Below are positions 18,926-28,677 of a stretch of 64,000 nucleotides of DNA, piece by piece. The translations under genes and the position numbers were made by a program. Source of the stretch: an uncultured Cytophagales bacterium (GTDB lineage: Bacteria; Bacteroidota; Bacteroidia; Cytophagales; Thermonemataceae); assembly GCA_937911505.1 (NCBI GenBank), contig CALEMF010000014.1:124001-188000 (forward strand), in the 5' to 3' direction. Under the pieces are notes generated by a model. It did not search any database. It had not been told where the DNA came from and saw only the letters and a program-made list of their open reading frames with translations. Within the stretch, counting starts at the first letter, position 1. Each line of letters opens with the position of its first letter.

Positions 18926-20395
18926 TTAATTTTCTTCTCTCAACTGTAAAATGAGCGCCATTTTTTCTTCAAAAAGGGATTTTTCTAGCCCTACAGGATA
19001 GCTATGTGGATTAGTGAAACGCTTTACTCCTCTATGAAAATAAGCAAGCTGCTGCTGAACACGCGCACGTACATCATGAATGGAGGGTACTTCATACACG
19101 CAAGCACCTTGTTTAAAGATAGGGGCAAGTAAGTCTTCATAAGAGGTGTCAGCCATAATATTTTTTCTACGTGTCATATCCATAGGATCAACGATGGTAT
19201 ACTGTGTAGTTGGTAAAGGGTGTTCTTCTGAATAAATCATATCTGCTACCGCTTCTTCTTGCTGGTAGAAGCGACGCACTTGCTGTATACCTGGGTTCGA
19301 TACCTTGATGGCTTGTTCAGAAAGCTTTACCTTATACTGCCAGCTTTCTCCTTTACGAATAGCAGCGATCTTGTATACACCACCCAGCGCTGGCTGATCG
19401 TATGCAGTAGCTAGCTTCGTACCAATGCCCCAAACAGCGATCTTCGCATCCTGCATTTTTAAACTTTGTACAGTGTACTCGTCTAGATCGTTGCTGGCTA
19501 CAATGGCTGCCTGAGGAAAACCCGCCTCATCCAGTATTTTACGAGCTTCTATGCTCAAATAGGCCAAGTCACCAGAATCTAAGCGTATACCTGCCATTTC
19601 GTAGCCTTTTTCTCTCAGCTTTTTTCCAATACTGATCGCATTTTTCACTCCCTTTATGGTATCGTAAGTATCAACCAAAAACACACAGTTATTAGGAAGT
19701 ACATCTGCGTAAGTCTGGAACGCTTCTATTTCTGTATCAAACGACATCACCCAGCTATGCGCGTGGGTTCCTTTGACAGGAATATCAAAAAGTTTACCAG
19801 CTAGTACATAGGAGGTAGCATGGCAACCACCAATATACGCCGCGCGGCTGGCCGCCAAGCCACCGTCAATTCCTTGCGCCCGACGTAGCCCAAACTCTAA
19901 CACCTGCTCTCCTTTGGCTGCTAATACCATACGAGACGCTTTGGTAGCAATAAGCGTTTGGAAGTTGACCATATTTAAGAGGGGTGTTTCTATGATCTGG
20001 CACTGAATAATAGGCCCACTTACTCTAAAAAGTGGCTCGTGGGGAAAAACTACGGTTCCTTCTGGGATAGCTTCTACTGAACAACTAAACTCCATTGCTC
20101 CCAAGTAGTCGAGAAAGCCTTGCTCAAATAAAGGTTGGCCGTCATTTCCTTTTAGGGTAGATAAATACGCAATATCCGTGTTGGAAAACTTAAAATGGTT
20201 GAGATAATCGATAATATACGCTAGGCCACAAGCGATTGTATACCCGCCTTGAAAAGGGTTTTTTCTGAAGAATAGGTTAAAAACAGCTTCCTGCTCACCT
20301 CTACCCGACTTCCAATAACCATAGGCCATGGTAAGTTGATAGAGATCAGTTAGCAGAGATAAAGAGCTATTATAAAGGCTTTCAGTAATCTTCAT
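18926..20395 (-). CDS. pncB: Nicotinate phosphoribosyltransferase
   Basis: 489 residues, matching the longer PncB form. It starts with SLLTDLYQLTMAYGYW, the conserved nicotinate-PRTase opening, and contains GTHAHSWVMSF with the catalytic His region and GIRLDSGDLAYLS. It converts nicotinate and PRPP to nicotinate mononucleotide in NAD salvage. It is divergent from the sensory protein gene at 20551; the shared spacer is 155 bases. Confidence 0.94.
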   Translation of the reverse strand: MKITESLYNSSLSLLTDLYQLTMAYGYWKSGRGEQEAVFNLFFRKNPFQGGYTIACGLAYIIDYLNHFKFSNTDIAYLSTLKGNDGQPLFEQGFLDYLGAMEFSCSVEAIPEGTVVFPHEPLFRVSGPIIQCQIIETPLLNMVNFQTLIATKASRMVLAAKGEQVLEFGLRRAQGIDGGLAASRAAYIGGCHATSYVLAGKLFDIPVKGTHAHSWVMSFDTEIEAFQTYADVLPNNCVFLVDTYDTIKGVKNAISIGKKLREKGYEMAGIRLDSGDLAYLSIEARKILDEAGFPQAAIVASNDLDEYTVQSLKMQDAKIAVWGIGTKLATAYDQPALGGVYKIAAIRKGESWQYKVKLSEQAIKVSNPGIQQVRRFYQQEEAVADMIYSEEHPLPTTQYTIVDPMDMTRRKNIMADTSYEDLLAPIFKQGACVYEVPSIHDVRARVQQQLAYFHRGVKRFTNPHSYPVGLEKSLFEEKMALILQLREEN

Positions 20396-20495
20396 ATCTG
20401 TAAAAGTTTATAGATTTTAGGATTTTTCTTTATATTGTTTGAAGTATATTAAATGCTTACCTTTCGCCTAAGAAAGGTTTTTTCATAAATTTATT

Positions 20496-20503
20496 TATTT
20501 TTG
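20496..20503 (+). promoter_or_regulatory. Possible -7 box TATTTTTG
   Basis: The spacer between pncB and the sensory gene contains TATTTTTG, which fits the Bacteroidota -7 consensus TAnnTTTG. No TTTG is seen at the expected -33 distance, so the support is weak. Confidence 0.3.
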
Positions 20504-20550
20504 GAGAACTCTCAAGTATTTTATAGTAGTTCTGTTGTGTAGTTTTAAGT

Positions 20551-23178
20551 ATGGCAAAAGAAAAATCTTCTAAGGGAGTCTTTAATGTAGCTACCATTCG
20601 AGGTAGGATTAACGTAGGTATCTTAATTATCGTCGGTGTACTCCTTCTTTGTATAGGTTTTATTATTCATCGCCTCAATCAAATTACTTTACAGCAGGAC
20701 TACATCACAGAAGTAAGTCGCCCTTCTCAGGTCTATTTACTTGCACTTCAAAGCAGCATCACCAAGACCAACAATGCTTTACAAAACTACTTACGTACTG
20801 ACGGAGAAGAGATTATTCATAAAGGAGAGAGAAAGGCACTTTGGAAAAATCAAGTAAGTGTTTATTTAGACTCGCTGGCTTTCTATGAAAATCACTGGCA
20901 AATCATAGACGATAGGGTACTACTAGGAGAGCTTACCAATGACCTACGTACCTTAAATCGCCTACAAAAAGTATTGGAAGACAACGTCATAGATCGTTTG
21001 TATACAACCACCCTAGAGCTAGAGGAGGCTACTCTTCTGGAAGCTAATGAGGGAGACTCTCTGTATGTTGACCCTGAACAAGAGGAGGCGCAGTTTCAAG
21101 GAGATACAACTGATAGCGACTTTGATCTCTTTGAAGGGTTTGATGAAATTAACCGCATAGATTCTCTCGTTGATGTGTCGCCTACTGAAGACCTAGAAGA
21201 TGCTGCCTTTGATGAAAACTTTGATCTTATTACGATTGCACAAGATGAAGTACAAGAGAAAGACCTTGTAAAGGCATATCTTCAAAAAGTAAACGATCAA
21301 ACACGTAAAATTGAGAATACCATTAACCGCCTCTATGAAAATCAAAATTTACAGATCACTATAAAGAAAGAAGATGCTTCCTTTCAAAAACTTTTACTAG
21401 AAGGGGGCTTATTTTTATTGTTTACTTTACTTATTACCATTACGATTTTACTAGGTAGAAGTATTATTGTACGCCTAAAAGGTAGTTTACGTAACGTTCA
21501 CGGCTATTTAAGTGAGCTTGCCCAAGGAAACGTACCACTCGTGAAAAGTAATGTAAAAGATGAGACAGAGATTATCGTAGACGACATTGATACCATTAGC
21601 CGTAACCTCTCTAATATTAAGTACCTCGCCGAACAGATAGGAGAAGGGAAGTTTGAAACAAACATTAATATCTTTAATAACGAAGGAGATATTGGTGCTT
21701 CGCTAAGTAGTATGCGTGATGGGCTTAAAACAGTAGCCAAGCGAGATCGTACTAGAAACTGGACGAACGAAGGTTTTACGCTTTTTGCTGAGATTTTACG
21801 GGATACTTCTAATGTACAAGCCCTCTATGATAAGCTTGTAAAGAACTTGGTAAAATACGTGGAAGCTAACCAAGGGGGTATTTTTATTGCTACACCCACG
21901 CCCGATGAGGATTACCTAGAGCTCAAGTCTTGCTATGCCTACAACAGAAAAAAGTACATACAACAGCAGGTAGAACTAGGGCAAGGACTTGTAGGACAGT
22001 GCTGGCAAGAGGGAAATACCATCTATTTACTTGAGGTGCCCGAAGACTATGTACACATTGGCTCTGGATTAGGAGAAGAGAATCCACGTTCGGTATTGAT
22101 CGTTCCCATTAAAGTAGCCGGTGAAACCTACGGAGTTATTGAACTCGCTTCTTTTAGCCAATTTACACCTATCGAAAAAGAGTTTGTAGAAGGCCTAGGA
22201 GAAGACATTGCTTCTACCATTTCATCTATACGCTCCACTGAACAAACCCAGAACCTGTTGCGTGAATCGAGGGAGATTACCAATCGTATGGTCTCGCAAG
22301 AAGAGCAAATGAGGAGTAGTTTAGAAGAACTTGCCGAAACACAAGAAGAGCTAGAATACAGGAACGCTGAGATGGGCGCGATGATGGAAGCGATCCAAAA
22401 GGCAACAATAGTGATGGAGTTTGACGCAGAAGGTAATTTCACCTTTGTCAATAAGCGTTTCTCTGAGCTTTCCCAGTACAAAAGTGAAGAAGTTGTGGGG
22501 CAACACAGAAGTTTTTTTGCTCCTAAAGATTTAGACCCTGCCGAGTTTAACCTAATGTGGTCGCAGCTTACGGAAGGAATGCACCTAGAGCGTAATGTAA
22601 GGCGGATTCGTAAAGATGGAACAAGCTTTTGGTTGCGGGCACACTACTTCCCTGTTGTGAGCACTTCGGGGAATCTCATCAAAGTTACCTCCATTGCTAC
22701 CGATATTACTGAGAAGATTGCCAAAGAGAATAAGGCCATAGAAGACCAAAAGACAGTCAACTATCGTAGCAATGCTTTCGATAAAGCCTTCATTATTTTT
22801 GAAACAGATCGTAACTTCATTGTCAAAAATCTCAATGGATTTGGCTGTAGTATTTTACAAACCACTAAAGAAAATTACCAAGGCAAACACATCGACGAAG
22901 CGATCATTGGGCGCCTCGACTACAAAATGATCAAGCGTCGTGTACAATCTGGTGGTACAGAAGAAGGGATTGTCCTGCTAAGAGCTGGTGATAAATCATT
23001 TAAGTTTATTAGTATGATGACTGTTGGTGCACGAGATGCCAACTTAGGCACATTAGAAAGCGTCTTTTTTGTTGGTACAGACATTACCAAAGAGAAGCTT
23101 TACGAAAATCAACTTGTAAGTAAAGTAGAGGCACTACAACAAAGCTTGCGTAAGGTGCGTACCACCTTGGTATCGTAA
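20551..23178 (+). CDS. Membrane receptor with HAMP-like, GAF and two PAS domains, no output domain
   Basis: 875 residues. A membrane segment (about 22-43) and a second (about 284-304) enclose an extracytoplasmic region containing a very acidic stretch (about 155-240, Asp/Glu-rich). After the second segment come a HAMP-like helical linker (about 300-390), a GAF domain (about 410-560, ending PIKVAGETYGVIELAS), a coiled coil (560-612), a PAS domain (613-725) and a second PAS (about 742-850). No histidine kinase, GGDEF, EAL, guanylate cyclase or methyl-accepting output domain follows. Upstream is pncB, divergent; downstream is a DUF1015 gene. The ligand is unknown. Confidence 0.82.
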   Translation: MAKEKSSKGVFNVATIRGRINVGILIIVGVLLLCIGFIIHRLNQITLQQDYITEVSRPSQVYLLALQSSITKTNNALQNYLRTDGEEIIHKGERKALWKNQVSVYLDSLAFYENHWQIIDDRVLLGELTNDLRTLNRLQKVLEDNVIDRLYTTTLELEEATLLEANEGDSLYVDPEQEEAQFQGDTTDSDFDLFEGFDEINRIDSLVDVSPTEDLEDAAFDENFDLITIAQDEVQEKDLVKAYLQKVNDQTRKIENTINRLYENQNLQITIKKEDASFQKLLLEGGLFLLFTLLITITILLGRSIIVRLKGSLRNVHGYLSELAQGNVPLVKSNVKDETEIIVDDIDTISRNLSNIKYLAEQIGEGKFETNINIFNNEGDIGASLSSMRDGLKTVAKRDRTRNWTNEGFTLFAEILRDTSNVQALYDKLVKNLVKYVEANQGGIFIATPTPDEDYLELKSCYAYNRKKYIQQQVELGQGLVGQCWQEGNTIYLLEVPEDYVHIGSGLGEENPRSVLIVPIKVAGETYGVIELASFSQFTPIEKEFVEGLGEDIASTISSIRSTEQTQNLLRESREITNRMVSQEEQMRSSLEELAETQEELEYRNAEMGAMMEAIQKATIVMEFDAEGNFTFVNKRFSELSQYKSEEVVGQHRSFFAPKDLDPAEFNLMWSQLTEGMHLERNVRRIRKDGTSFWLRAHYFPVVSTSGNLIKVTSIATDITEKIAKENKAIEDQKTVNYRSNAFDKAFIIFETDRNFIVKNLNGFGCSILQTTKENYQGKHIDEAIIGRLDYKMIKRRVQSGGTEEGIVLLRAGDKSFKFISMMTVGARDANLGTLESVFFVGTDITKEKLYENQLVSKVEALQQSLRKVRTTLVS

Positions 23179-23221
23179 GTCTTTCTGTGTTATTTCTCCA
23201 TAAGCAATTAGGTCTTTTAAG

Positions 23222-23249
23222 TTTAAACATTTAACATTGCGTGTTTAAA
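23222..23249. repeat. Inverted repeat before the DUF1015 gene
   Basis: Perfect 8-base arms TTTAAACA (23222-23229) and TGTTTAAA (23242-23249) around a 12-base centre, 11 bases before the DUF1015 ATG. It may be an operator, an RNA hairpin in the leader, or a weak terminator of the sensory gene; there is no U-tract. Confidence 0.4.
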
Positions 23250-23260
23250 TTACCAACCTG

Positions 23261-24586
23261 ATGGCAGAAATAAGACCCTTTAGAGCTTGGCGTTATAATG
23301 CTTCTCTTTCCAAAAATATAGCGCAGCTTACTTCACCATTGTTTGATGTAGTCTCAACCAGACAAACAGAGGTGCTTTACCAAAACCCTTACAACAGCAT
23401 ACACCTTTCTGTACCTGCTCAGGGCGTGAGTTATGCGGAAATCGCCCAACGCTTACACACTTGGGAGCAAGAAGGTATCTTGCAGCAAGATGCCCTACCC
23501 AGCATTTATGTATATTACCAACATTTTTCCATCGCAGGGAGTACCCGATCGTATTGCCGCAAGGGCTTTATCTGTAATATCAAAGCTTACGACTGGAACG
23601 AACAAGTGCTTCTACGACACGAAAATACAATACCCCGCTCTGTCAATGATCGTACAGCCTTGCTCAAAGCTACCCAAATAAACGCGGCCCCTACACACGG
23701 CCTTTATAGCGACCTTACCTTTACCTTAGAGCACTACATGGACGAAGCCATGAAAAATCCCCTCTACGAAACAGAAGATTACCAAGGTGTGAGGGATGTG
23801 CTGGCTGTGATTCAAGATGCAACCATTATCCAACATTTTATCGACCAGCTCAAAGATAAGCAGATTATCTTGGCGGATGGCCACCATCGGTATACGAGCT
23901 CTTTAGCCTATAGAAAAGAAAAAAGGGAAGCAAATGATCAGCATACAGGTTTTGAGCCTTATAATTATCACTTGATGTATTTAACTAATACAGAAAGCGA
24001 CGACCTGCGTATTTTACCTACCCATCGCCTTATTAACGGACTAGCAGATTTCGATGCCTCTGCTTTACCAGAAGCCCTTAGTAAGTATTTTGAGGTGCAG
24101 CCCATTACCGATCCCTATAACGTACACGAAGTAATTTTAGGTAAAAAGTGGGCTTTTGGTTGTATTACTGCCGAAGCGGCTTTTATAATTCGTTTAAAAG
24201 AGGCAATGATTGAGGAAATGGAATGGTCTTTCCCGCCTGTTATTAAAGCCTTGGACCTCACTGTACTTCATTATTTTGTTATCGAGAAAGTACTAGGTAT
24301 TCCTGGAAAACAACAAAGAAATTCAGAAAAAATCACCTTTTCAAGGAGCCTTTCCGAGTGCCTTGATCAGGTGAAGTCAGGAGCAGCGCAGGCAGCCTTT
24401 ATTACACAAGACATTCCTATTGAAGTCGTAAAACAAGTCTGCAGAAGTGGCTATACACTTCCGCAAAAGTCTACTTATTTTTATCCCAAAGTAGTATGTG
24501 GCTTTGTTTTTAGTAGCGTAGCAGATAAGGCTTTCGAACACCTCGCCGACCAATATTTTACACAACAAATACAGGTAAACCCATAA
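23261..24586 (+). CDS. DUF1015 family protein
   Basis: 441 residues. It matches DUF1015 by its opening EIRPFRAWRYN, the block RSVNDRTALL in the middle of the first half, and ILADGHHRYTSSLAYR, the most typical motif of the family. Members are cytoplasmic and conserved in many bacteria; some lie near serine-biosynthesis genes, but there is no established reaction. The DGHH motif suggests a metal or nucleotide site. An inverted repeat sits just before the start, and the gene is convergent with the DUF4403 gene, with only 3 bases between. Confidence 0.88.
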   Translation: MAEIRPFRAWRYNASLSKNIAQLTSPLFDVVSTRQTEVLYQNPYNSIHLSVPAQGVSYAEIAQRLHTWEQEGILQQDALPSIYVYYQHFSIAGSTRSYCRKGFICNIKAYDWNEQVLLRHENTIPRSVNDRTALLKATQINAAPTHGLYSDLTFTLEHYMDEAMKNPLYETEDYQGVRDVLAVIQDATIIQHFIDQLKDKQIILADGHHRYTSSLAYRKEKREANDQHTGFEPYNYHLMYLTNTESDDLRILPTHRLINGLADFDASALPEALSKYFEVQPITDPYNVHEVILGKKWAFGCITAEAAFIIRLKEAMIEEMEWSFPPVIKALDLTVLHYFVIEKVLGIPGKQQRNSEKITFSRSLSECLDQVKSGAAQAAFITQDIPIEVVKQVCRSGYTLPQKSTYFYPKVVCGFVFSSVADKAFEHLADQYFTQQIQVNP

Positions 24587-24589
24587 ATA

Positions 24590-25975
24590 TTACAGGTCTT
24601 TTATGTTGATAAGCAGCTTGAGCTTTCCTCTAGCTGCCCCTTTAGCTACAATCTGATCAGGTAGGATAAGAATATCCTCTGGTGCAAGCTCATTGAGATC
24701 ACCATTGATAGTAACATATTGATTGACCTTATACCCCTTTAAATATTGGTTGATCTGTTTACTAGCTTCATCGATCTCCGCCTTGATAGGAATCTGAAAG
24801 TTCTCTTGTATCGTTTTATTAAACTTCTGATGCATTAACCAACCAGCAGCTTTTGCCAATACATTTTTTGTTTTCAAGTCGAAATCTACCTCTCTGAGCC
24901 CTACCATCTGGCTTTCCTTATCAAAATAAGGCTGTCCTCTGAGGTATACAATACCATTAAGGCTACCTGTCATGCCTACTTTTACTGCTAGCTGCTCATT
25001 ACTGCCAAATATCTCTAAATCTGTAAGGGTAATATTGTATTTACCATCTTTAAAGCTGTAAGACTCTCCTACGAAAGTTTTACGGAGCATCTCTGTAGCA
25101 TACTGATGGGAAACAGAGGCAGTCAGGTTTACTACAAAATCATCAGGGAGCGTTTTTCGGAGGCGTAAAGGAGGTAAGTCAGCAGGCTTTTTGGTAGCAG
25201 GCTTCTCTCCTACAAAGGTTTCTGTATAGGTAGTAATACCTATCTGCGTCTCTATATATTTTGCGTTACTCTTGATGGGCGTCATCGCTATGTCTACTGG
25301 CTCAATAGTAAGCCAAGTTTTATACTCTTCTGACAGTTCAAAGAGTGTGTAAGCAGAGGTCCAAGCCTCTTCTGCATAAGACTTAATTTCTAGGTATTTA
25401 CTAATTTCTTTATCAAGTATTTTAGAAAGGCTCGCCTGTTGTTCATCAATCACGTCTCCTAGAATGTCATCGAGGGGGATGTCAAACCCACCAAGGCTTA
25501 TTTTCGGCTTTTTAGTCCATTTGAAGCCGTTAGGAGAGGTTTTGGCAATCACTCTCCAGTCTTTGGTCACTGAAAAACGGGTAGCAAATTGTAAATTTAA
25601 GGAGAAATCGGCTGTTTCGTTGAGCGAGAGCAACCCTGAACCTGCTTTTAGATTCGTCCAAATTTTGATGGGTACTACAGAAGTAACCACACTATTTTTA
25701 CCTGCAAGCTCAATTTTACTATTCTTATATACTTTGAGATTTACTTTTTCAATACCGGTCTGAGAGTAATCTTTCAGTTCGTAGAGCGTTCCTTTTACGT
25801 AGCGATTCAAGGTATTTTGTACATCTACGATAGATAATTGAATGGGAACGTTAATCTCTGATTTTACCTTCTCTATAGCAGCCGCCTCATAGTTTTCATT
25901 AGGCTTCTCTGGTTTAATACTTTTACAAGCCGTAATTAATAGAACAAATGTAAGACTTCTCAACAATGATTTCAT
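24590..25975 (-). CDS. DUF4403 family lipoprotein
   Basis: Taken from the ATG at 25975 (MKSLLRSLTFV), this is a 461-residue protein with a lipoprotein signal ending LLITAC. A frame extension to 26023 has no plausible signal. The mature part is long and beta-rich, as in DUF4403 proteins, which are exported and mostly found in Bacteroidota and Proteobacteria; their lipid-binding-like repeats resemble TULIP/BPI architecture only by my impression. It is divergent from the DUF5686 gene, with a 165-base spacer containing a long stem-loop. Confidence 0.82.
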   Translation of the reverse strand: MKSLLRSLTFVLLITACKSIKPEKPNENYEAAAIEKVKSEINVPIQLSIVDVQNTLNRYVKGTLYELKDYSQTGIEKVNLKVYKNSKIELAGKNSVVTSVVPIKIWTNLKAGSGLLSLNETADFSLNLQFATRFSVTKDWRVIAKTSPNGFKWTKKPKISLGGFDIPLDDILGDVIDEQQASLSKILDKEISKYLEIKSYAEEAWTSAYTLFELSEEYKTWLTIEPVDIAMTPIKSNAKYIETQIGITTYTETFVGEKPATKKPADLPPLRLRKTLPDDFVVNLTASVSHQYATEMLRKTFVGESYSFKDGKYNITLTDLEIFGSNEQLAVKVGMTGSLNGIVYLRGQPYFDKESQMVGLREVDFDLKTKNVLAKAAGWLMHQKFNKTIQENFQIPIKAEIDEASKQINQYLKGYKVNQYVTINGDLNELAPEDILILPDQIVAKGAARGKLKLLINIKDL

Positions 25976-26007
25976 TATATTAAGGTTTGTTTTAGATGTA
26001 AGTATAC

Positions 26008-26050
26008 AGGATGTTTTGCACATGCACTTCTTGTGCTTCTATAACATCCT
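26008..26050. repeat. Stem-loop in the DUF4403/DUF5686 divergent spacer
   Basis: Outer arms AGGATGTT (26008-26015) and AACATCCT (26043-26050) are perfect. Inside is a second stem GCACA/TGTGC with a 9-base loop. On the plus strand it is followed by ACTTCTTTTT. It could be an operator or a structured leader for the minus-strand gene. Confidence 0.45.
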
Positions 26051-26114
26051 ACTTCTTTTTAGGAAGAAAGTTATTACAATATTACAGCAAATCGAATTTA
26101 CATTCAAAAATTAC

Positions 26115-26122
26115 TAAATTTG
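26115..26122 (+). promoter_or_regulatory. Possible -7 box TAAATTTG of the DUF5686 gene
   Basis: TAAATTTG fits TAnnTTTG and is 18 bases before the ATG of the DUF5686 gene. No clear TTTG is visible at the -33 distance. Confidence 0.35.
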
Positions 26123-26140
26123 TTCTCCTAGGCGCTACGT

Positions 26141-28672
26141 ATGAGTAGAACTCGCATAAGAAAATATAGCCAGCTACTATTTTTACTCTTGCTTCCTCTT
26201 AGTTCCCTTTATGCCCAGCAAATACAAATAAAGGGTAGAGTGACAGATACAGAGACTGGAGAACCTATTCCATTCGCTAATATCTTTTTCAAAAATCATA
26301 CAAGTGTGGGTACTTCTACAGATGTAGACGGCTACTATACACTACAAACGGAGTGGAACAATGACTCCTTACAGGTTACTTACCTAAGCTATCAAACTGC
26401 CGCCAAATTCCCTAGCCAACAATTACTACAAATTATTGATTTCCAACTTACCCCAGATACGCAAACTTTAGACGAGGTGGTCATTCGTCCTAGTGAAAAT
26501 CCTGCTTTTCGAATTATTCGGGAAGCCGTGAAACATAAGGCCCAAAACGATAAGCGTAGCTTGGAGGCATTTCAATACAATAGCTACAACCGTATTGAAG
26601 GCTACATGAGCAGTACTGAGAAAGGTATTAGTCGGCTAAAAGTGATGAAAGACATGAAAAAGGTGGCGGAAGAAATGCCCGCACTTCAAGACGAAGAGGG
26701 TAAAACGATGATTCCTATTCTTGTCAGTGAAAGTGTATCGGAAGCCTATTTTCTTGGCAAACCACAAAAAGACCGAGAGGTGATCCAAGCGACCAACCTT
26801 GAGGGAATAGGTCTAGAAGATGCACAAGGTCTTGGTCAAATTCTAACAGGAGGGCAGCTCAACGAATATAATTTCTATAAGAATCAAGTCTACATCTTAG
26901 ATAAGTACTTTATATCGCCGATAGCAGATGGCTGGCGCTTTACCTATGACTTTGACCTTACCGATAGCCTCTACATTGGTAATGACTGGTGTTATCAGCT
27001 CAATATAGTACCTCGCAATGACCAAGACTTGGCTTTTGTGGGTACTATTTGGATCACTAGTACCGACTATGCCCTTAAAAAAGTAGACGTGGCCATCTCT
27101 GACAATGCTAATATTAATTTTGTAGAAGGTCTTCGGGTAATGCAGCAGATGGCACGTACTTCGGCAGGGGCTTGGTTGCCGAGCTTAGTAGAGTTTGAGG
27201 TAAAGCTCTCGGAGTTTACGGAATTGATCCCTTCCATTACGGCACGTTGCAAAACGATCAACAGTGATTTTGTCATCAACCAGCCTAAACCTGGCGCATT
27301 CTACGATGTAGTGGCTCCGCCTGATGCCAAAGAGATAAAGGCTACGGATTATTGGCAAGAATACCGTACTGATACTACTGCCTCCATTAACCAGATAGAT
27401 ATCTATGCTTTTATCGATACACTTAAAACCATTCGTTCTGTAAAAAGCTACACAAAGATTATAGAAATACTTTCTACAGGATACTACACTCCTGGTAATG
27501 CAAAAGTAGAGTTTGGTCATTACATAGGCACCTACGCTTGGAACGACATCGAGGGGCATCGTATTGGCCTTGGGATGCGTACCAACTATCGCTTCAGTGA
27601 TAGATGGCGCTTCCAACTACAAGGGGCCTATGGTACGCGCGATGAACGTTTTAAGTATAGTACGGAGTTACAGTACATTATTTCTAATAAGAAGTTTACC
27701 AAAATTGGGGTAAAACGTACTGAAGATGTTGACCCGCTTATACAACTCAACCTTACTGACAATGATCTGCCAGCTTTTTTCATAGCTTCCAATCGTTTCT
27801 TTGATCTTTCCGAACGAAGACCTTTTTTACGAAAAGAAAACGTAGTATGGCTAGAGAGCCAGTTAAAGCCCTCTTTCAAACAAAAAATCACCCTACAACA
27901 ACGAAATCTTATCCCTTTATATAATTTTGCTTACTTCGAGGGTAATAATGAAACGCAGACTTTTTCTGAAATCAATACCTCAGAGATTATCCTACAGTCC
28001 ACCTTCAACAAAGGAGGGCGTCGTGTGAGATTGCGTAATAACGACCAGGTAACACTTGGCGGGGCTACCAAACCCAAAGTGACTCTTACAGGTGTATTTG
28101 GTATTAAGGGTTTTTTAGATGGTCAGTTTAACTATCAAAAGCTTTTTCTTGACATTACCCAACGCAATGCACGTATCTTTAGTGTAGGGCACGCCAACTA
28201 TTCACTTAGGGCAGGCTATATTTTCTCAGAAGTGCCCTATCCACTACTGAAAGTACACCTGGGTAATAATACCCCTGTGTTGATCGAGAAGGCTTTTAAC
28301 CAAATGAATGGCTTCGAGTTCGTAAGTGATCACTACATTGCTCTTAATTATAGTCACTACTTTGATGGGGTTGTATTCAATCGTGTACCCCTCTTAAGAA
28401 AGCTCGATTGGCGGCTTGTAGGTACATTTAACATTCTGTACGGAGGTCTAAGAGAAGAAAACTTTGCGCTGATTCCCGAAGAAGATGCTGTGGGTAATCC
28501 ATTAGAACCTGTTGGACGCCTTCGCTCCGATACACCCTATGCAGAAGTAGGGTATGGTATTGATAATATCTTCAAAATATTTCGGGTAGACTTTTTTCAT
28601 CGCCTTACTTATTTAGATAGCCCACTGGCACAGCCTTTTGGCGTCAAAGTGTCTGCAGAACTCAAGTTTTAG
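26141..28672 (+). CDS. DUF5686 outer-membrane protein with carboxypeptidase-regulatory-like domain
   Basis: 843 residues with a signal peptide (LLFLLLLPLSSLYA, cleavage before QQIQIKG). Next is a CarboxypepD-regulatory-like beta domain (GRVTDTETGEPIPFANIFFK) of about 90 residues, as found at the N-terminus of TonB-dependent and related proteins. The remainder is DUF5686, ending in strand-rich sequence and a final Phe (SAELKF), consistent with an outer-membrane barrel. It has no plug domain or TonB box, so it is not a typical TonB receptor. Substrate unknown; divergent from the DUF4403 lipoprotein. Confidence 0.87.
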   Translation: MSRTRIRKYSQLLFLLLLPLSSLYAQQIQIKGRVTDTETGEPIPFANIFFKNHTSVGTSTDVDGYYTLQTEWNNDSLQVTYLSYQTAAKFPSQQLLQIIDFQLTPDTQTLDEVVIRPSENPAFRIIREAVKHKAQNDKRSLEAFQYNSYNRIEGYMSSTEKGISRLKVMKDMKKVAEEMPALQDEEGKTMIPILVSESVSEAYFLGKPQKDREVIQATNLEGIGLEDAQGLGQILTGGQLNEYNFYKNQVYILDKYFISPIADGWRFTYDFDLTDSLYIGNDWCYQLNIVPRNDQDLAFVGTIWITSTDYALKKVDVAISDNANINFVEGLRVMQQMARTSAGAWLPSLVEFEVKLSEFTELIPSITARCKTINSDFVINQPKPGAFYDVVAPPDAKEIKATDYWQEYRTDTTASINQIDIYAFIDTLKTIRSVKSYTKIIEILSTGYYTPGNAKVEFGHYIGTYAWNDIEGHRIGLGMRTNYRFSDRWRFQLQGAYGTRDERFKYSTELQYIISNKKFTKIGVKRTEDVDPLIQLNLTDNDLPAFFIASNRFFDLSERRPFLRKENVVWLESQLKPSFKQKITLQQRNLIPLYNFAYFEGNNETQTFSEINTSEIILQSTFNKGGRRVRLRNNDQVTLGGATKPKVTLTGVFGIKGFLDGQFNYQKLFLDITQRNARIFSVGHANYSLRAGYIFSEVPYPLLKVHLGNNTPVLIEKAFNQMNGFEFVSDHYIALNYSHYFDGVVFNRVPLLRKLDWRLVGTFNILYGGLREENFALIPEEDAVGNPLEPVGRLRSDTPYAEVGYGIDNIFKIFRVDFFHRLTYLDSPLAQPFGVKVSAELKF

Positions 28673-28677
28673 GTTAA

